In this document: piece by piece, positions 24,901-36,697 of the stretch
Numbering within the stretch: position 1 is the first letter of the stretch
Layout of the letters: each line of letters begins with the position of its first letter
Made by a program: the position numbers and the translations under genes
Origin: Zingiber officinale
Lineage: Eukaryota; Streptophyta; Magnoliopsida; Zingiberales; Zingiberaceae
Direction of reading: 5' to 3'
DNA: 64,000 nucleotides
NCBI RefSeq assembly: GCF_018446385.1
Contig: NC_055987.1
Coordinates: forward strand, 83,013,418-83,077,417
Notes under the pieces: generated by a model
Databases searched by the model: none
What the model saw: only the letters and a program-made list of their open reading frames with translations
What the model was told of the DNA's origin: nothing

Positions 24901-26297
24901 AATGTTCATTAATACCAAACAACCAATCTTATTTTACTATAAGCAAACCACCAATACAAAACTAAATATTTACTACATTAAATCCAAAATAAACATTCAT
25001 ATATACAAAATGAGTTGTTACTCATCAAAATACACATGTTTTCCATTACTGTTCTCCATATACATTAAATCACATGTTTTCCATTTGTTGTTCTCCATAT
25101 GGCGCGCTTTTAATTTACAAATTAGCAAGGCAAGCTACATCCTAACAAAGCTCACTTCTTGCATCAAAAAAACTCAAGCCTCACGAATTTTCCCACCTGC
25201 AAAAGTAAAATTCAACAAAACTTATAAAATTCTATAATTCCAGATTATAGTCTACATGACAACATGAATTCTTGGAAAATAAGAAATACAAGGAAACATG
25301 CCATTTTATACTCGAAGTTGCATGTTTGAGGTGGTTATAGTCAAAATTACTATAAATATGATTACCAAAGAATAAGAGCAACCAAAAAACTACTTTTATC
25401 CAGTTAGGGAAAAAAATAGACAATTGCAAATTTTCCTCCTTCTCTTACGTTTTCAACTAATGACTGGTTTAAAGAGGATTTTTTGCAACTTCATCAAGTT
25501 TTACATTGACTCAAACTTATGACTACCCTTGAACATAATCTTTGAGTATCTATTTGTACATGTTGCAGAAATGTTAGCCACTGCTAGAAGAAATGGAGAA
25601 ACTCTTCCAACTAATGTACTCCATGTGACTCAAGGAGCCTTATCAAAATATGGTTCTAATAATGATAATAATAAATCCTCTCTCAATCAGCTGCATTCAT
25701 GAGTAACACATTGGAAGAGGAATATCAAGGCTGTGTCTGAAAGGAAAAGAACTCTGGTATTCACAAAATATAATTTAACCGTCAGTCCTTGCATAATGCA
25801 GAAACAACTAAATAAGCGTCATGTAACATCAAATGTTAGAATGACGTATTGGGCAAAGGTATGTGTATAATTTATTTCATGGAACATCAAATGTAGAAAT
25901 AGAGTTTTTTTTTCCTTCAAACAAACATTTAAAAAAAAATGGAAATTTCCAAAGCATGACATAACTGCCGAAATCTGCGTTGGATATAGATACTTGGATA
26001 ATGACACTCAAATAGTGACACTAAGAGTGAACAATCACTAATCCTATTGAACACATGTACAATTTGTAAAAATAGCCATGTCATAGATTGCGATCATACT
26101 CATGTTGAACTATATCAAGTCCAGGTAACATAGACATGGAACAGTTGTAGCACTGACACCATATTCAACCACACAAGCATTATCATACTAGAGATTTGAA
26201 TGAACATTAGTTATCAAATTTCGTAAACAAAAAGCAGTAGAGTACTAGCTTGTATGTTAAACTTGTTGAATGTACAATATCTCATAAGAAAGTTTAC

Positions 26298-27612
26298 CTT
26301 TAATGTTATCACAATAATCACATCCAGAGAGAATACACAAATCAATGAACTGATCCATAGTGAGTCTTAGCTCTTCAAGAACCTGAAAAATAAGGATGAG
26401 AATAAATACAGTAATTCAATTAGCAAAAAGCAGAATAAATATACCTTTGAAACGTCAAATTCCATCACAGAGATTTTTTTGGAACTAGGATCCATTAAAT
26501 GATGGAGAAACCTTGGTACCCCAAAAGTTAAAGTATCCATGTTTTCTGAGGCAACCGCAAACACCTAGAGATTGATAACAAACAAATATGTTTAGGATAT
26601 TAAAGTTAAAAAAATAAAATAGAATGTGTTACATTGCATCATTTTACCTTGTCACTTTTGCAAAGAGCTGCGCATTGAGCGTCTGCTTCACAGGGTGCCT
26701 TTAGATCAGAAAGATGAGTTTAGCTTCTAAAACTAGAGATACAATACTTGTATATTAAGAAATTGCATGCAGCTTTAGGAAATGTTTACAAGAGAAAGTA
26801 AAATTGTGTCATTGTTAGTTCAAATTCTTGTAGCAAGGATAAAGAATTCAATAAGTGAAAGTGGACTAGTTTACCTCAATAGTAGGCACACCCATTAGTC
26901 TTAAGAGACGTTTACAATCTTCATTATGTTGCTTGGTTACCTGTGAAAAAACTCTACAGTCATCTACTGGAATCAAATTCTTCAAGAAAGTAATTTGAAA
27001 GTTCAAAATATATTTAAAGAAACTCTATGTTACATATGAAGAAAACAGATAATCAGCATGCTAACTTTATGTTGATTGCATCATAATCAATAAGATCCTC
27101 ATGATAATTTCCAATAAAATAGCAATATCAAAGATTACCTTGATAGTCCTTTTGCTGTACTTTTCAATTCCCTCCAAATCACCAGTCTGCAAACAACAAA
27201 TGTAACCAAGACAGCAAACGAAATTCTAGCACACTAAGGAGTCCCAATAAAGGTACTTGTTATGCACAAGCAATGACCTCAATTGTTGTGTTCAGATCAT
27301 TAGTTGCATCTTTCCTCTTTAAATATCTAAAGAATAAAATAAGCTTAAAGATTATCATTATCTTGCAACAAAAAAAAAGGAGGGGGACAATGACAAACCT
27401 ATAAAGACTAGCCTTTTGGCAAGTTCTTGTTTCTTCAACTCTGGAGGTTGACCGTCAAATACATATCTGGCATAAAAAAGATGATAATAAAATATGGTGG
27501 CTGAATGATAAACAAAATGATATTTAGACATGCAAATGGACTTACACTGGCTCGATACCTGCTTCTAATAATCTGATAGTTCGATTGAACATCCCTTGCA
27601 AATGACTTATCG
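26298..27612 (-). pseudogene. FEN1-like captured fragment (flap endonuclease, internal exons)
   Basis: Eight exon-like blocks match flap endonuclease 1, which cuts 5' flaps in Okazaki fragment processing. They lie at 27612-27546 (SHLQGMFNRTIRLLEAGIEPV), 27466-27413 (YVFDGQPPELKKQELAKR), 27326-27278, 27186-27139, 26940-26875 ([17 protein letters not shown]), 26698-26648 (APCEADAQCAALCKSDK), 26564-26445 ([20 protein letters not shown]) and 26382-26298 ([18 protein letters not shown]). All have AG acceptors where visible and GT donors, except 27413, where the donor is GC. Two acidic active-site regions (CEAD and GCDYCD) remain. The N-terminal exon(s), with the first catalytic Asp, and the C-terminal exons are absent, so no normal enzyme is expected. 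Confidence 0.92.
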
Positions 27613-27677
27613 ACCATACAAAATGTCAAAAGTTAGAAGAAGAAATAAAAAAGTCCAACTCATGCATAGATTTTTCA

Positions 27678-28990
27678 ATGAACTCTGTAAATTCTTTCCT
27701 AATTCCAGGAAGTCCTCGAGAATCACTATATGCACCTGATTGCTCGAAAGAAAGTTGAGATTCTTATCAGAATGACTAAAACAATATTTACTCATCAACA
27801 TGAAAAAAATAACAAGGCCTGCAGATGATGTTTTGGGTTTGTTACATATAAAGATACAACTAAAAACTGGAATATGACACAAATGTTATGAAAAGGTCAA
27901 CATAAAAATTGCTTGGGTTACAAATGCCCAAACAAGTATAGAATACATTTCTTTTCCAGATCACCATTAACAAGAGGAAACAAGTTGAAAAGCAGTTTAG
28001 CTTGAGAAACAGACTACATCAAAAAGGAAAAGGTTTAAGTAGACTGCAAGTTGAAAATTGTAGGAATATGTGAATACCTAAACCACCCGAATTCAATTAA
28101 AGATAATGTTTAGCTCTTGCAATGACATCTGCTGGGAATAAAAGCCCGACATTAGGGTCATCCAATAGAAATGGAGCTTGGCACAATGCTACCACCTGGA
28201 GAATAGTATAGGTAAAAAATTACACCATTAAAAAGAGAAATCTAATGGAAAATGTCTCTTTATCTCAGGGAGCACAGAGAAGGAGAAATTGCTCCATGTA
28301 CAAGGAATTTTTGACTTGTGAAGATGATTTTTTCTCACTGAGTTCCTTAAGTCATGCAATAGAGAAGAATGATCAACACTTTGATACAAGTAGTTTTTAA
28401 GAAAGAATAAAGAGAAAATGGAAACCTGACGGGGAAATGTTAATGGCTTCTATCCAAGAGCATGAGGGTTCCCGACATTTGTGAAAATAATCTGCAAACA
28501 ACAAAAAAAACCGATCTCATGGAAAGTAAGTCCAACTTGTATCTTGTTTCTTAAGAATAAATTGCAAGGGGAGTGCAGTATTATAACCTCAAATTTTAAT
28601 CTCACAAGTGGCATCCCAACAAGCTAACAATAAAAAGAATCAAAGGCATATGTGCACTTCATATCTTGATACAAGCAATAAAGCAAACATATACAGTGCT
28701 AAATAACCCAAGAAGATATCTTCAACCAGATAACAAGAATGGAAAAAAAAACAATCAAAGTCAGATCTTTCAGGAATCGAAATAAGAGTCTCTTTCAATA
28801 AAATTTATTCTATTTAACTCAAATCATGTTGTGGCACAATCAACGAAAATTGTGTATGAGAAAGCATCATAACCTTCTTACCCTCCTTCTACAACTCCGA
28901 AGCCCGCAGGTAAAGCTCCCCTTTGACAGCATATGCAACTTTCTTCACATTCTCATTCAGCAACTCGTAGTCCAGCGGCTTCGGCGCCAT
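27678..28990 (-). pseudogene. Glutamate:glyoxylate / alanine aminotransferase-like captured fragment
   Basis: Four exon-like blocks match the N-terminus of plant glutamate:glyoxylate (alanine-type) aminotransferase, a peroxisomal photorespiration enzyme. They lie at 28990-28874 (starts ATGGCGCCGAAG; LDYELLNENVKKV), 28491-28426 (IIFTNVGNPHALG), 28195-28078 (VVALCQAPFLLDDPNVGLLF) and 27735-about 27678 (GAYSDSRGLPGIRKE). Intron phases join correctly. Stops occur at codon 34 (CAG to TAG), in the second block (CAG to TAG) and near the end of the third. The pyridoxal-phosphate lysine region is absent. The last block runs without a splice site into the FEN1-like part, so the two fragments share one exon. 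Confidence 0.92.
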
Positions 28991-29570
28991 CCTAATACTA
29001 ATTAATGATTTAAAATTAGAACTTCTTATCTTAATACTGACTAAACAAAAAAAGGAGTATAGAAGAGGTCACATGCTAATTTTATAATGGAAAGCAGATC
29101 AAACTTACTTGGACATCAAAGATTCTGCTGTCTTCTCCAGGCATGGAAAAATTAGCCTATTTTGACTGAAACTTGTTGACTCTCTTTGTTAGAAAATGAG
29201 CAGTCTTCTTGGAGCTTATAATGTAGAAATATGCATCTCCGACTCTGCTGTAGTTCTATAGACATGAACAGAAACTACAATAAACAAGGATGCCATGGCT
29301 AAAATCCTGATGCCTTTGCAGTCTGCTATAGACCCTGCAGAAGAAGCTTGCTTACATGCGAAACAGACGTATGTCTTCATGTTCTTCTCTGATCTAAGAA
29401 GTCATTAAGAAAAACTAGAGGAACAAATCTCGTGGAAAATGATCGTCATATTCAATTAATGATACGATTAAGACGATTTGGTGAATTATTTTATAAAAAA
29501 ATGACCCTAATTCGATTGAATCTGAAGCAGAAGAAACCCTAATCGAAGGAAAAAAAGATCGAGCGCAGAC

Positions 29571-29906
29571 CTGGAACTCGGAGGTGTGGTACAAGCTCAT
29601 AAACAAGCGGAGGGCACTGGCCTGGAGGAGTATGGGCTGCGGCTTCCCGCTGTCATCCTCCTCGCCTCTTCCCAGCGGTGCGAAGATGTCGTGTGTGTTG
29701 CTATATAAGGAAACAGGTTCGAAGAACCCTCTGCCAAGGCCAGACGACGAAGCAACGGCTTGCGTCCCGGAGAAGGTGATGAAGACCGCATCGTCGCTCC
29801 TGTCAATGACGAAGTTGGCGCTACCTGCATTGGCACGCAGGCAGCGGGTCCAGGCTTGTGCCAGAAGAGGGGAAGATGCAAGGAGCGCACCAAGGACATG
29901 GCTCAT
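29571..29906 (-). pseudogene. PAD4-like captured first exon (EDS1/PAD4 lipase-like immune regulator)
   Basis: From the ATG at 29906 the reading MSHVLGALLASSPLLAQAW continues to FVIDRSDDAVFITFSGTQA and SALRLFMSLYHTSEFQ, ending at a GT donor at 29570. This matches the beginning of PAD4, a lipase-like partner of EDS1 in plant immune signalling, including the strand before the nucleophile elbow. The exon with the catalytic-like GHSLGG segment is missing. The open reading has no stop in this exon, and the ATG may be internal to the original start. It lies upstream of, and in the same orientation as, the aminotransferase fragment, so it could supply promoter and 5' exon to a fused transcript. Confidence 0.8.
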
Positions 29907-30139
29907 CTCGAACCTTTAGGAGGCAAAGGTAGACAAATCAAGAGTGAGGGTGAGAATGAGAGAAAGAGGAGAGCACACCGTTGTGGAGGAAGATCCAGTG
30001 GTCGACGGGATGGCGTGAAGAGATTGTATGAGGAGAGGGAAAGAAAATTGCCCTAGGTTTGGGAGCGCGAAGGAAAAACACGACGCCGAAAAGAAAACAG
30101 CGAGGGAAAGGAAAACAACGAGGGGGGAAAATGACCAAA

Positions 30140-30400
30140 TTCAATTACAACGGTTTTTTTCAAAATTGTTGTCGTAGACGCTAAAAACGCGGATAAAAAC
30201 AACGGTTTATAAAACCGTTGTAAAAAGTGTTGTCATTTTAAAAAAATATTGCTCAATGACAACAGTTTTGCCAAAACCGTTGTCTTTTATATTTAATGGG
30301 GAGTTCAAAGACAACGGTTTTGGCAAAAATCGTTGTCTTTGAGCAAATACGCAATGCTTTCTCTTAAAACCGTTGTTGTAGGAGTGTTGTCGTTTGCAGT
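30140..30400. repeat. CACTA right subterminal repeats
   Basis: Repeated AACGGTTTT / AAAACCGTTGT(C) units on both strands mirror 24490-24900. Confidence 0.85.
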
Positions 30401-30416
30401 TTTTGTTGTAGTGATT

Positions 30417-30868
30417 GGAGAACATGCATCTGAATGAAGGGTGAAAGAATTAATCAAAATAATAGAAAATAAAGGCATGCAAGGTCAATCAAGTGAGCGT
30501 GTAGTCGATCCACAAGACCCAGTTGCTTTTGGAACAAGGAGTAGGAGAATATGTGATCGTAGTGGGTATGATTATAGTATACTTCAAGTGATAGTCCATT
30601 ATGGAGAAAACTTTTACCTAAGAGGAAGCTGAGCAAAATACAAATATGCAAGCCTATAGAGAACATCATAGTAATAGAAGAGACTGAAAAAATTGTAAAA
30701 GAAGGTGAAGCTAAAGATGTTATGGACAAGGGCAAAGGAAAACTTGATGGGGGTGATATGGAAGAAGAAACAGAGATTATCTCAATGTCGGATGGTAATT
30801 CTGTAGAAGAGGTGGAAAATGATGCACTTAGGATTGCACAACTCAACAAAATAAGAAAAAAAGCTATT
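30417..30868 (+). pseudogene. Possible exon of the underlying Ulp1-type gene, between CACTA and copia
   Basis: Two readings occur: about 30441-30632, and in another frame about 30610-30868 with a basic patch (RKLLPKRKLSK) followed by an acidic stretch (EEETEIISMSDGNSVEEVEND). There is no known domain. The last bases read GTC|GTAAGT once the copia and one GTCGT are removed, an ideal donor site, so this looks like an exon end. The frame change and the stop near 30630 suggest decay. Confidence 0.35.
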
Positions 30869-30873
30869 GTCGT

Positions 30874-32713
30874 TGTTGGGATTTACAGGCCACGAAAATC
30901 GCTTTTTCGCGTCGCGGAAACCCCGAAACCCCCATGCAACCGGATCCGTGCGAAGTAAAACTTTTGAAAACATTACGAGTATGAGTTTTATGCTAGTTCT
31001 AAACTAGATTTACAAGGAGAAAAATCTTTTACCCTTGATGCGTGCCCTTTATGAATCCCGCTCGTCTAAGGAAGTGCCGGATCTCTAGATCGTCAAGCGT
31101 ACGATCCTCTAGAAGTATCCACACGAACAAATGGGTGGAGAAAAACTAAACAAAGGTGTGCTAGCACCCTTGATCAGCCACCGCAAGAGGAGGAGAGGGA
31201 GAGCTTGAGGAGAGAGCTTGGAAGAAGATGATGTGAATGTGCCTTGAATGAAAAATGAATTTCTCATTCACCACAAAAGTGGTCGGCCACCTCAAGAAGT
31301 GTAACCCCCTTTTTTTTGCATTAAGTGGCCATTAAAAAGGGAATTTGTAACCTCCATGAGGTAGCACACACATGTGCCAACTATGATGATGTGGCACATC
31401 ATCATTGGCCACTTAATGCCAAGTCACAAATGATGTGGCATAAAGTCAAGTCAAACTTGACTCTTCCTCTTCCTCTCAAGTCAAGTCAAACTTGACTTAA
31501 TCTCTCTCATGGTTGATATAATCCAACCATTTAATTAAAGCCAATTTAATATAATGAATCTAATTCACTTAATTAAATTGATTTAATGAGTCATAATCTA
31601 AATTGGACTCATTGAACACATGAATCAACTTGAGTCCACCTCAATTAGCCCAATTAGGATTACTCTTAATCCAATTTGATTCATCACATGAATCTAATCC
31701 TCTTGGTTCATCATATGAACCTAATCTCCATCTAATTTTCCTTAGTGTGTGACCCTATAGGTTCTTGTAACGTTGGCAATACCCCTAAACCCATTTAGGA
31801 GAATAAGTAATGAGCGGTATCTAGCAACACATCATTACTACCCAAGTTACAAGAATGTTGAGATCCAACATCACCTTGTGACTACTAATTGTGACTCCTC
31901 ACAATATATGACAAGTGTCCTTCTATCCTAGACTTCTAGATTGATCAATGTGATGTATAGACCGTGTCATCCTATGACCAATCTAAATCTTGAACTCCAA
32001 GTAGACTCACTAAATCAAATGAGCTCAATATCTCATATTGACTCATTTGGGCATGGCTATGCACTTCGTGGTCTCACTCTATCAAGAATATCGATGTCAC
32101 TCCCGTCATATAGGAGGGATAGATACCATCTACAACACTCACATCCCTCCGCATAATTTGTTACATACCCAGTAATCGTCTTTATAGTCCACCCAGTTAC
32201 GGGTGACGTTTGACGAAACCAAAGTACATAACTCCTTATGTAGGGAACCATGGTGACTTCAGGTCTAAGGACTAGTAGTCATACTAATAGCCACATGAGA
32301 AAGTATATGACACTCATATAACGATCCATGATACTTTCTCATGGCGGGCATTCAGTATACATTCTCCAATGCATACCCATGTGTCAACTTGATATCTCTA
32401 TATCCATGACTTGTGAGATCAAGTCATCGAGTTGACCTACATGCTAGTCTTATTGCATTAACATTGTCCCTGAATGTTAATACTCGACTAGGAATGATTA
32501 AGAGTAGTGTTCCCTATATCATCTCACTATCGGTTCAACTAACCGATTGATATAGGTGAGAACCTTCTACTTAAGGACGCTATTATACTTATTTTATTTG
32601 GCACCAATACAAGTAAGTATAATAACCAAAAACAAATGCCTTTATATAAGAATATGATACAACAAGTCCATAATACAATCATCAAATGATTTGCTCTAGG
32701 GCTCTAACTATCA
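30874..32713 (-). mobile_element. 3' LTR of family A copia (1840 bp)
   Basis: It starts TGTTGGGATT on the plus strand. The outer minus-strand start reads TGATAG rather than TGTTAG, a point change. The polypurine tract (minus strand AGTGGGAGAT) adjoins at 32714. No gene is seen. Confidence 0.93.
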
Positions 32714-32734
32714 ATCTCCCACTAGCACTAGTGC

Positions 32735-34480
32735 CAATCAGTGTAGGCTCTAAGCCCTAATGACCTAGTGTAACCATCATGCTTCCTCTGTGTGAAAGCC
32801 TTGGTCAAGGGATCTGCGATGTTAGCCTCTGTAGGTACTCTGTAAATCTTCACATCTCCTCTCTCGATAATCTAATAAATGAGATGGAAGTGCCGTAGTA
32901 TGTGTTTGGTCCACTGGTGTGAGCGAGGTTCCTTCGCCTGTGCTATAGCTCCATTGTTGTCACAATAGAGCTCAATAGGGTCAGCGAGACTTGGAACCAC
33001 CCCAAGTTCTGTGATGAACTTGCCGATCCAAACTGCCTCCTTTGCTGCCTCTGCTGTAGTAATGTACTCGGCCTCTGTCGTAGAATCAACGATTATGTCC
33101 TGCTTCGAACTCTTCCAGCTCACAACACCACCATTAATGCAAAATACGAATCCTCACTGCGATTGATAATCATCCTGATCGGCATGAAAGCTGGCATCAC
33201 TGTAACCCTTTACAGCTAGGTCATCCTTGCCTCCATATATCAAGAAATATTCTTTAGTCCTTCTTAAGTACTTAAGAATATTCTTGACCGCTATCCAGTG
33301 AATTTCACCTGGATCTGACTGGTATCTGCTCGTTTCACCTGGATCTGACTGGTATCTGCTCGTCATGCTCAAAGCATACGAGACATCAGGACGAGTGCAT
33401 AGCATGTCGTACATGATAGATCCTATAGCTGAGGCATAAGGGATCTGATCCATGCGGTCTCTCTCCTCTCTAGAAGAGGGACCTTGAGTCTTCGAAAGAC
33501 TCACGCCATGTGACATCGGCAAAAATCCCTTCTTGGAGTCTTGCATGGCAAACCGAAGGAGTACCTTGTCAATATATGTACTCTGACTTAGGCCAAGCAA
33601 TCTCTTAGATCTATCTCTATAGATCTGTATCCCTAGAATGCGGGATGCCTCACCTAAGTCCTTCATTGAGAAGCAACTCCCTAGCCAGGTCTTGACAGAC
33701 TGAAGCATAGGGATGTCCTTCCCAATGAGTAGTATGTCATCCACATACAATATGAGGAAGACAACTATATTCCCTACAACCTTCTTAAAGACACAAGGCT
33801 CATCTTCGTTCTTGATGAAACCAAACTGTTTGATTGCATCATTGAATCGAAAATTCCAGCTCTGAGAAGCTTGTTTTAGTCCATAAATGGACCTATGCAG
33901 CTTGCATACTCTGCTAGTATGCCGTGGATCTACAAAACCCTCAGGTTGTGTCATGTACACATCCTCGAGCAGGTTTCCATTCAGAAACGCGGTTTTGACA
34001 TCCATCTGCCATATCTCATAGTCATGGTATGCTGCAATAGCAAGCATGATCCGAATGGACTTAAACATCGCTACTGGAGAAAATGTTTCATCATAGTCAA
34101 TACCATGAATCTGCTTGAAACCTTTAGCTACCAAGCGACCCTATAGATAAGTCCATCCATGTCAGTCTTTCTCTTAAAGACCCACTTACACCCAATGGGT
34201 TTTACCCCTTCAAGTGTATCAACCAAAGTCCATACTTGGTTGGTGTACATGGATTCCATCTCGGATCTCATGGCCTCTAGCCATTTCTCAGAATCTGGTC
34301 TCATCACAGCTTCCTGATAGGTGGTAGGCTCATCCTCTATAAGCACAACGTCATCATGGTCATACAAGAGAAATGAGTATCTCTCAAGCTGACGACGTAC
34401 CCTATCAGACCTGCGAAGAGGTATGTCTACTTGAACTGGTTGTTGTTCCTCAACTCCTTGTTAAACAACATAATCCACAA
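32735..34480 (-). pseudogene. Family A copia reverse transcriptase-RNase H, frameshifted
   Basis: The parts are 34367-34128 (entry, GCKWVFKRKTDMDG), 34134-33154 (reverse transcriptase with DVKTAFLNG, SIYGLKQAS and YVDD in LYVDDILLIG) and 33123-32872 (RNase H, SWKSSKQDIIVDSTTEAEY), then LGLRAYTDWH ending at about 32735. There is a frameshift near 34130 and stops between 33154 and 33123 and at 32872. A 30-bp exact in-frame tandem duplication at 33303-33362 repeats TSRYQSDPGE. Non-functional. Confidence 0.92.
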
Positions 34481-34594
34481 CACTTTGTGGTTCCAGTTCA
34501 ACTTCCATCGAGACTTCAGTGCTATTGTTCGCATCTTGAACTTCTTCAAGATCAAAAGTGCTCCCACTAGTCTTTCTAGAAACAAAGTCCCTTT

Positions 34595-35895
34595 CTAGAA
34601 AGACCCAGTCTTTGCCACAACTACCTTGTGCTGACTGGGAATGTAGAAGTAATATCCTTTATTTTCCTTGAGATATCCAATAAAGTAGCACTTGTTAGAT
34701 TTGGGTCCTAATTTGTCTGAGACTTGACGTCTAACGTAAGCCTCACAACCCAAAATCCTCATAAAAGACACCTGAGCATCTCTCCCAGTCCATATCCTAT
34801 ATGGTGTCTTTATCACAGCCTTGGATGGAACTCGGTTGAGTATAAAAGTTGTCGTATCTAGAGCATAGCCCCAAAGGAATGACGGAAGATCTGTGTGACT
34901 CATCATAGATCGTACCATATCTACTAGGGTACGATTCCTCCTTTCGGATATACCATTCCACTGTGGTGTTCCAGGAGGAGTGAGTTGGGATAGAATCCAC
35001 ACTCAGCTAGATAGTCACGAAACTCATGGCTAAGGTATTCTCCACCTCGATCTGATCGAAGTATCTTAATACTCTTGCCAAGCTGGTTCTGTACTTCATT
35101 CTTGAATTCTTTGAACTTTTCAAAGGATTCTGACTTTTGTGTCATCAAGTACACATAACCATATCTACTGAAGTCATCAGTAAATACGATGAAGTACCTA
35201 TAACCGCCTCTAGCAGTGACATTGAAAGGGCCACATACATCACTATGTATAAGTCCTAACAAATCTGTCGCTCTTTCACTGTGCCCACTAAAGGGAGTCT
35301 TGGTCATCTTGCCTAGTAGGCATGACTCGCACGTCTCATAAGATTCAAAATCAAATGAGTCCAGCAAACCATCCTTATGGAGTTGGGATAAGCTCTTGTC
35401 ATTTATATGACCTAAGCGACAGTGCCAGAGATAGGTTTGGTTCATGTCATTTGACTTGAACCTCTTGGTATTTATGTTATAGATAGGGCTTTCAAGGTTT
35501 TGAATGTAGAGTCCGTTCATCAGAGGTACACTACAATAGAACATATCTTTTAAATAAACTGAACAACATTTGTCCTTTATTATAAAAGAGAAACCTTTCT
35601 TGTCCAAACAAGAAACTGAAATTATGTTCTTAGTTAATGCAGGCACATAACAACATTCATCTAATTCTAATACAATCCCAGAGGGCAGAGATAGATGATA
35701 AGTCCCTACAGCAACAGCAGCAACCCATGCTCCATTGCCTACGCGTAGGTCCACCTCGCCCTTCGCCAATGCCCTGCTATTTCTCAGCGCCTGCACATTA
35801 GTACAAATGTGAGAAGCACATCCGGTATCTAATACCCATGATGAAGAAATAGATAGATTGATTTCTATAACATATATACCTGAAGTGGAAGTCTC
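34595..35895 (-). pseudogene. Family A copia protease-integrase, one frameshift
   Basis: The protease DTG triad (VLDTGCASHIC) is encoded at 35829-35821. The HHCC segment (YLWHCRLGHINDKS, then CESCLLGKM) and integrase follow, with D in HSDVCGP and D in RSDRGGEY. A frameshift near 34990 moves the last part (PQWNGISERRNRTL with the catalytic Glu) to another frame ending at 34595. Confidence 0.92.
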
Positions 35896-35908
35896 ACTTC
35901 GCTTCTTC

Positions 35909-36697
35909 TTAAGATCTTCCTGTTACCTTGATCCCTCTTGCTTGACCGCAGTGGAAGCAGGTAGCATCCTTGGCGACCCCTCCTTTAGGCTTCAGTGCCT
36001 TTCCTTTGCCCTTGGCTTGGGACTTTCCCTTGCCTTTGGGCTTGCCCTTGCGCTTGTGTTTCTGAACCATTAGAACAGAGTGGGGCTTAGCCTTCTTAAG
36101 GTTCAGCTCAATAGTTATTAACATGCTAAGCAGCTCGGGCAGTGGCTTGTCAATTTCGTTCATATTATAGTTTAGAATGAACTGACTATAGCTATCCGGC
36201 AAGGATTGCAAGATCAGGTCAGTGGCCAGCTCTTGGCCAAGCGAAAATCCCAACCTCTGTAGGTTTTCTATGTACCCAATCATTTTGAGTACATATGGGC
36301 CTACGGGAGCCCCATCTGACATCTTGCACTAAAATAGTGCCATTGAGATATCAAATCTCTCATGCCGCGCTTGCCCTTGATACAGTTGATGAAGATGTTC
36401 AACCATATCGTAAGCACCCATCAACTCGTGTTGCTTCTGAAGCTTAGAGTTCATGGTCGCGAGCATTAGACAGGACACATCTAATGCGTCATCTTGATGC
36501 TTCTTGTAAGCATCTTTGTCTGCTCACGTGGCATTGGCAGGAGGAGCCTCCGGAATAGGCTGCTCCAGAACGTACAGTTTACGTTCCTGGGTGAGAACTA
36601 TTTTCAAGTTCCTGTACTAGTCTAGGAAATTTGCTCCGTTGAGCTTGTCCTTCTCAAGGACAGAACACAGGGAGAAAGTGTTCGTATTCGACGTCAT
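35909..36697 (-). pseudogene. Family A copia gag, three premature stops
   Basis: It begins with ATG at 36697 (MTSNTNTFSLCSVLEKDKLNG). One frame runs through LQKQHELMGAYDMVEHL and FILNYNMNEIDKPLPELLSML to a lysine/glycine-rich tail and the start of a zinc knuckle (CFHCGQ), which is lost by a frameshift. The stops replace Trp (TGG to TAG), Arg (CGA to TGA) and Gln (CAG to TAG), all C:G to T:A changes. Confidence 0.9.

Larger units (their letters stand above)
24471..30413 (-). mobile_element. Pack-type CACTA transposon (5943 bp) carrying pieces of three host genes
   Basis: The ends are perfect 28-bp terminal inverted repeats beginning CACTACAACAAA (24471-24498 and 30386-30413), flanked by the 3-bp duplication ATT (24468-24470 and 30414-30416), both diagnostic of CACTA elements. 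Subterminal arrays of GACAACGG/CCGTTGTC fill 24490-24900 and 30140-30400. No transposase is present, so it is non-autonomous. The interior holds exons, on the minus strand, of a PAD4-like gene, a glutamate:glyoxylate aminotransferase-like gene and a FEN1-like gene. 24900-26290 has no recognised gene. Confidence 0.95.

Noticed and set aside
24893..25237. 114-codon plus-strand reading inside the CACTA element
   Set aside because: Lysine/isoleucine-rich AT bias, no domain, on the strand opposite to the captured genes.
26298..28990. Functional host FEN1 or aminotransferase gene
   Set aside because: Both are partial, lack essential exons, carry stops or a fused exon, and lie between CACTA ends.
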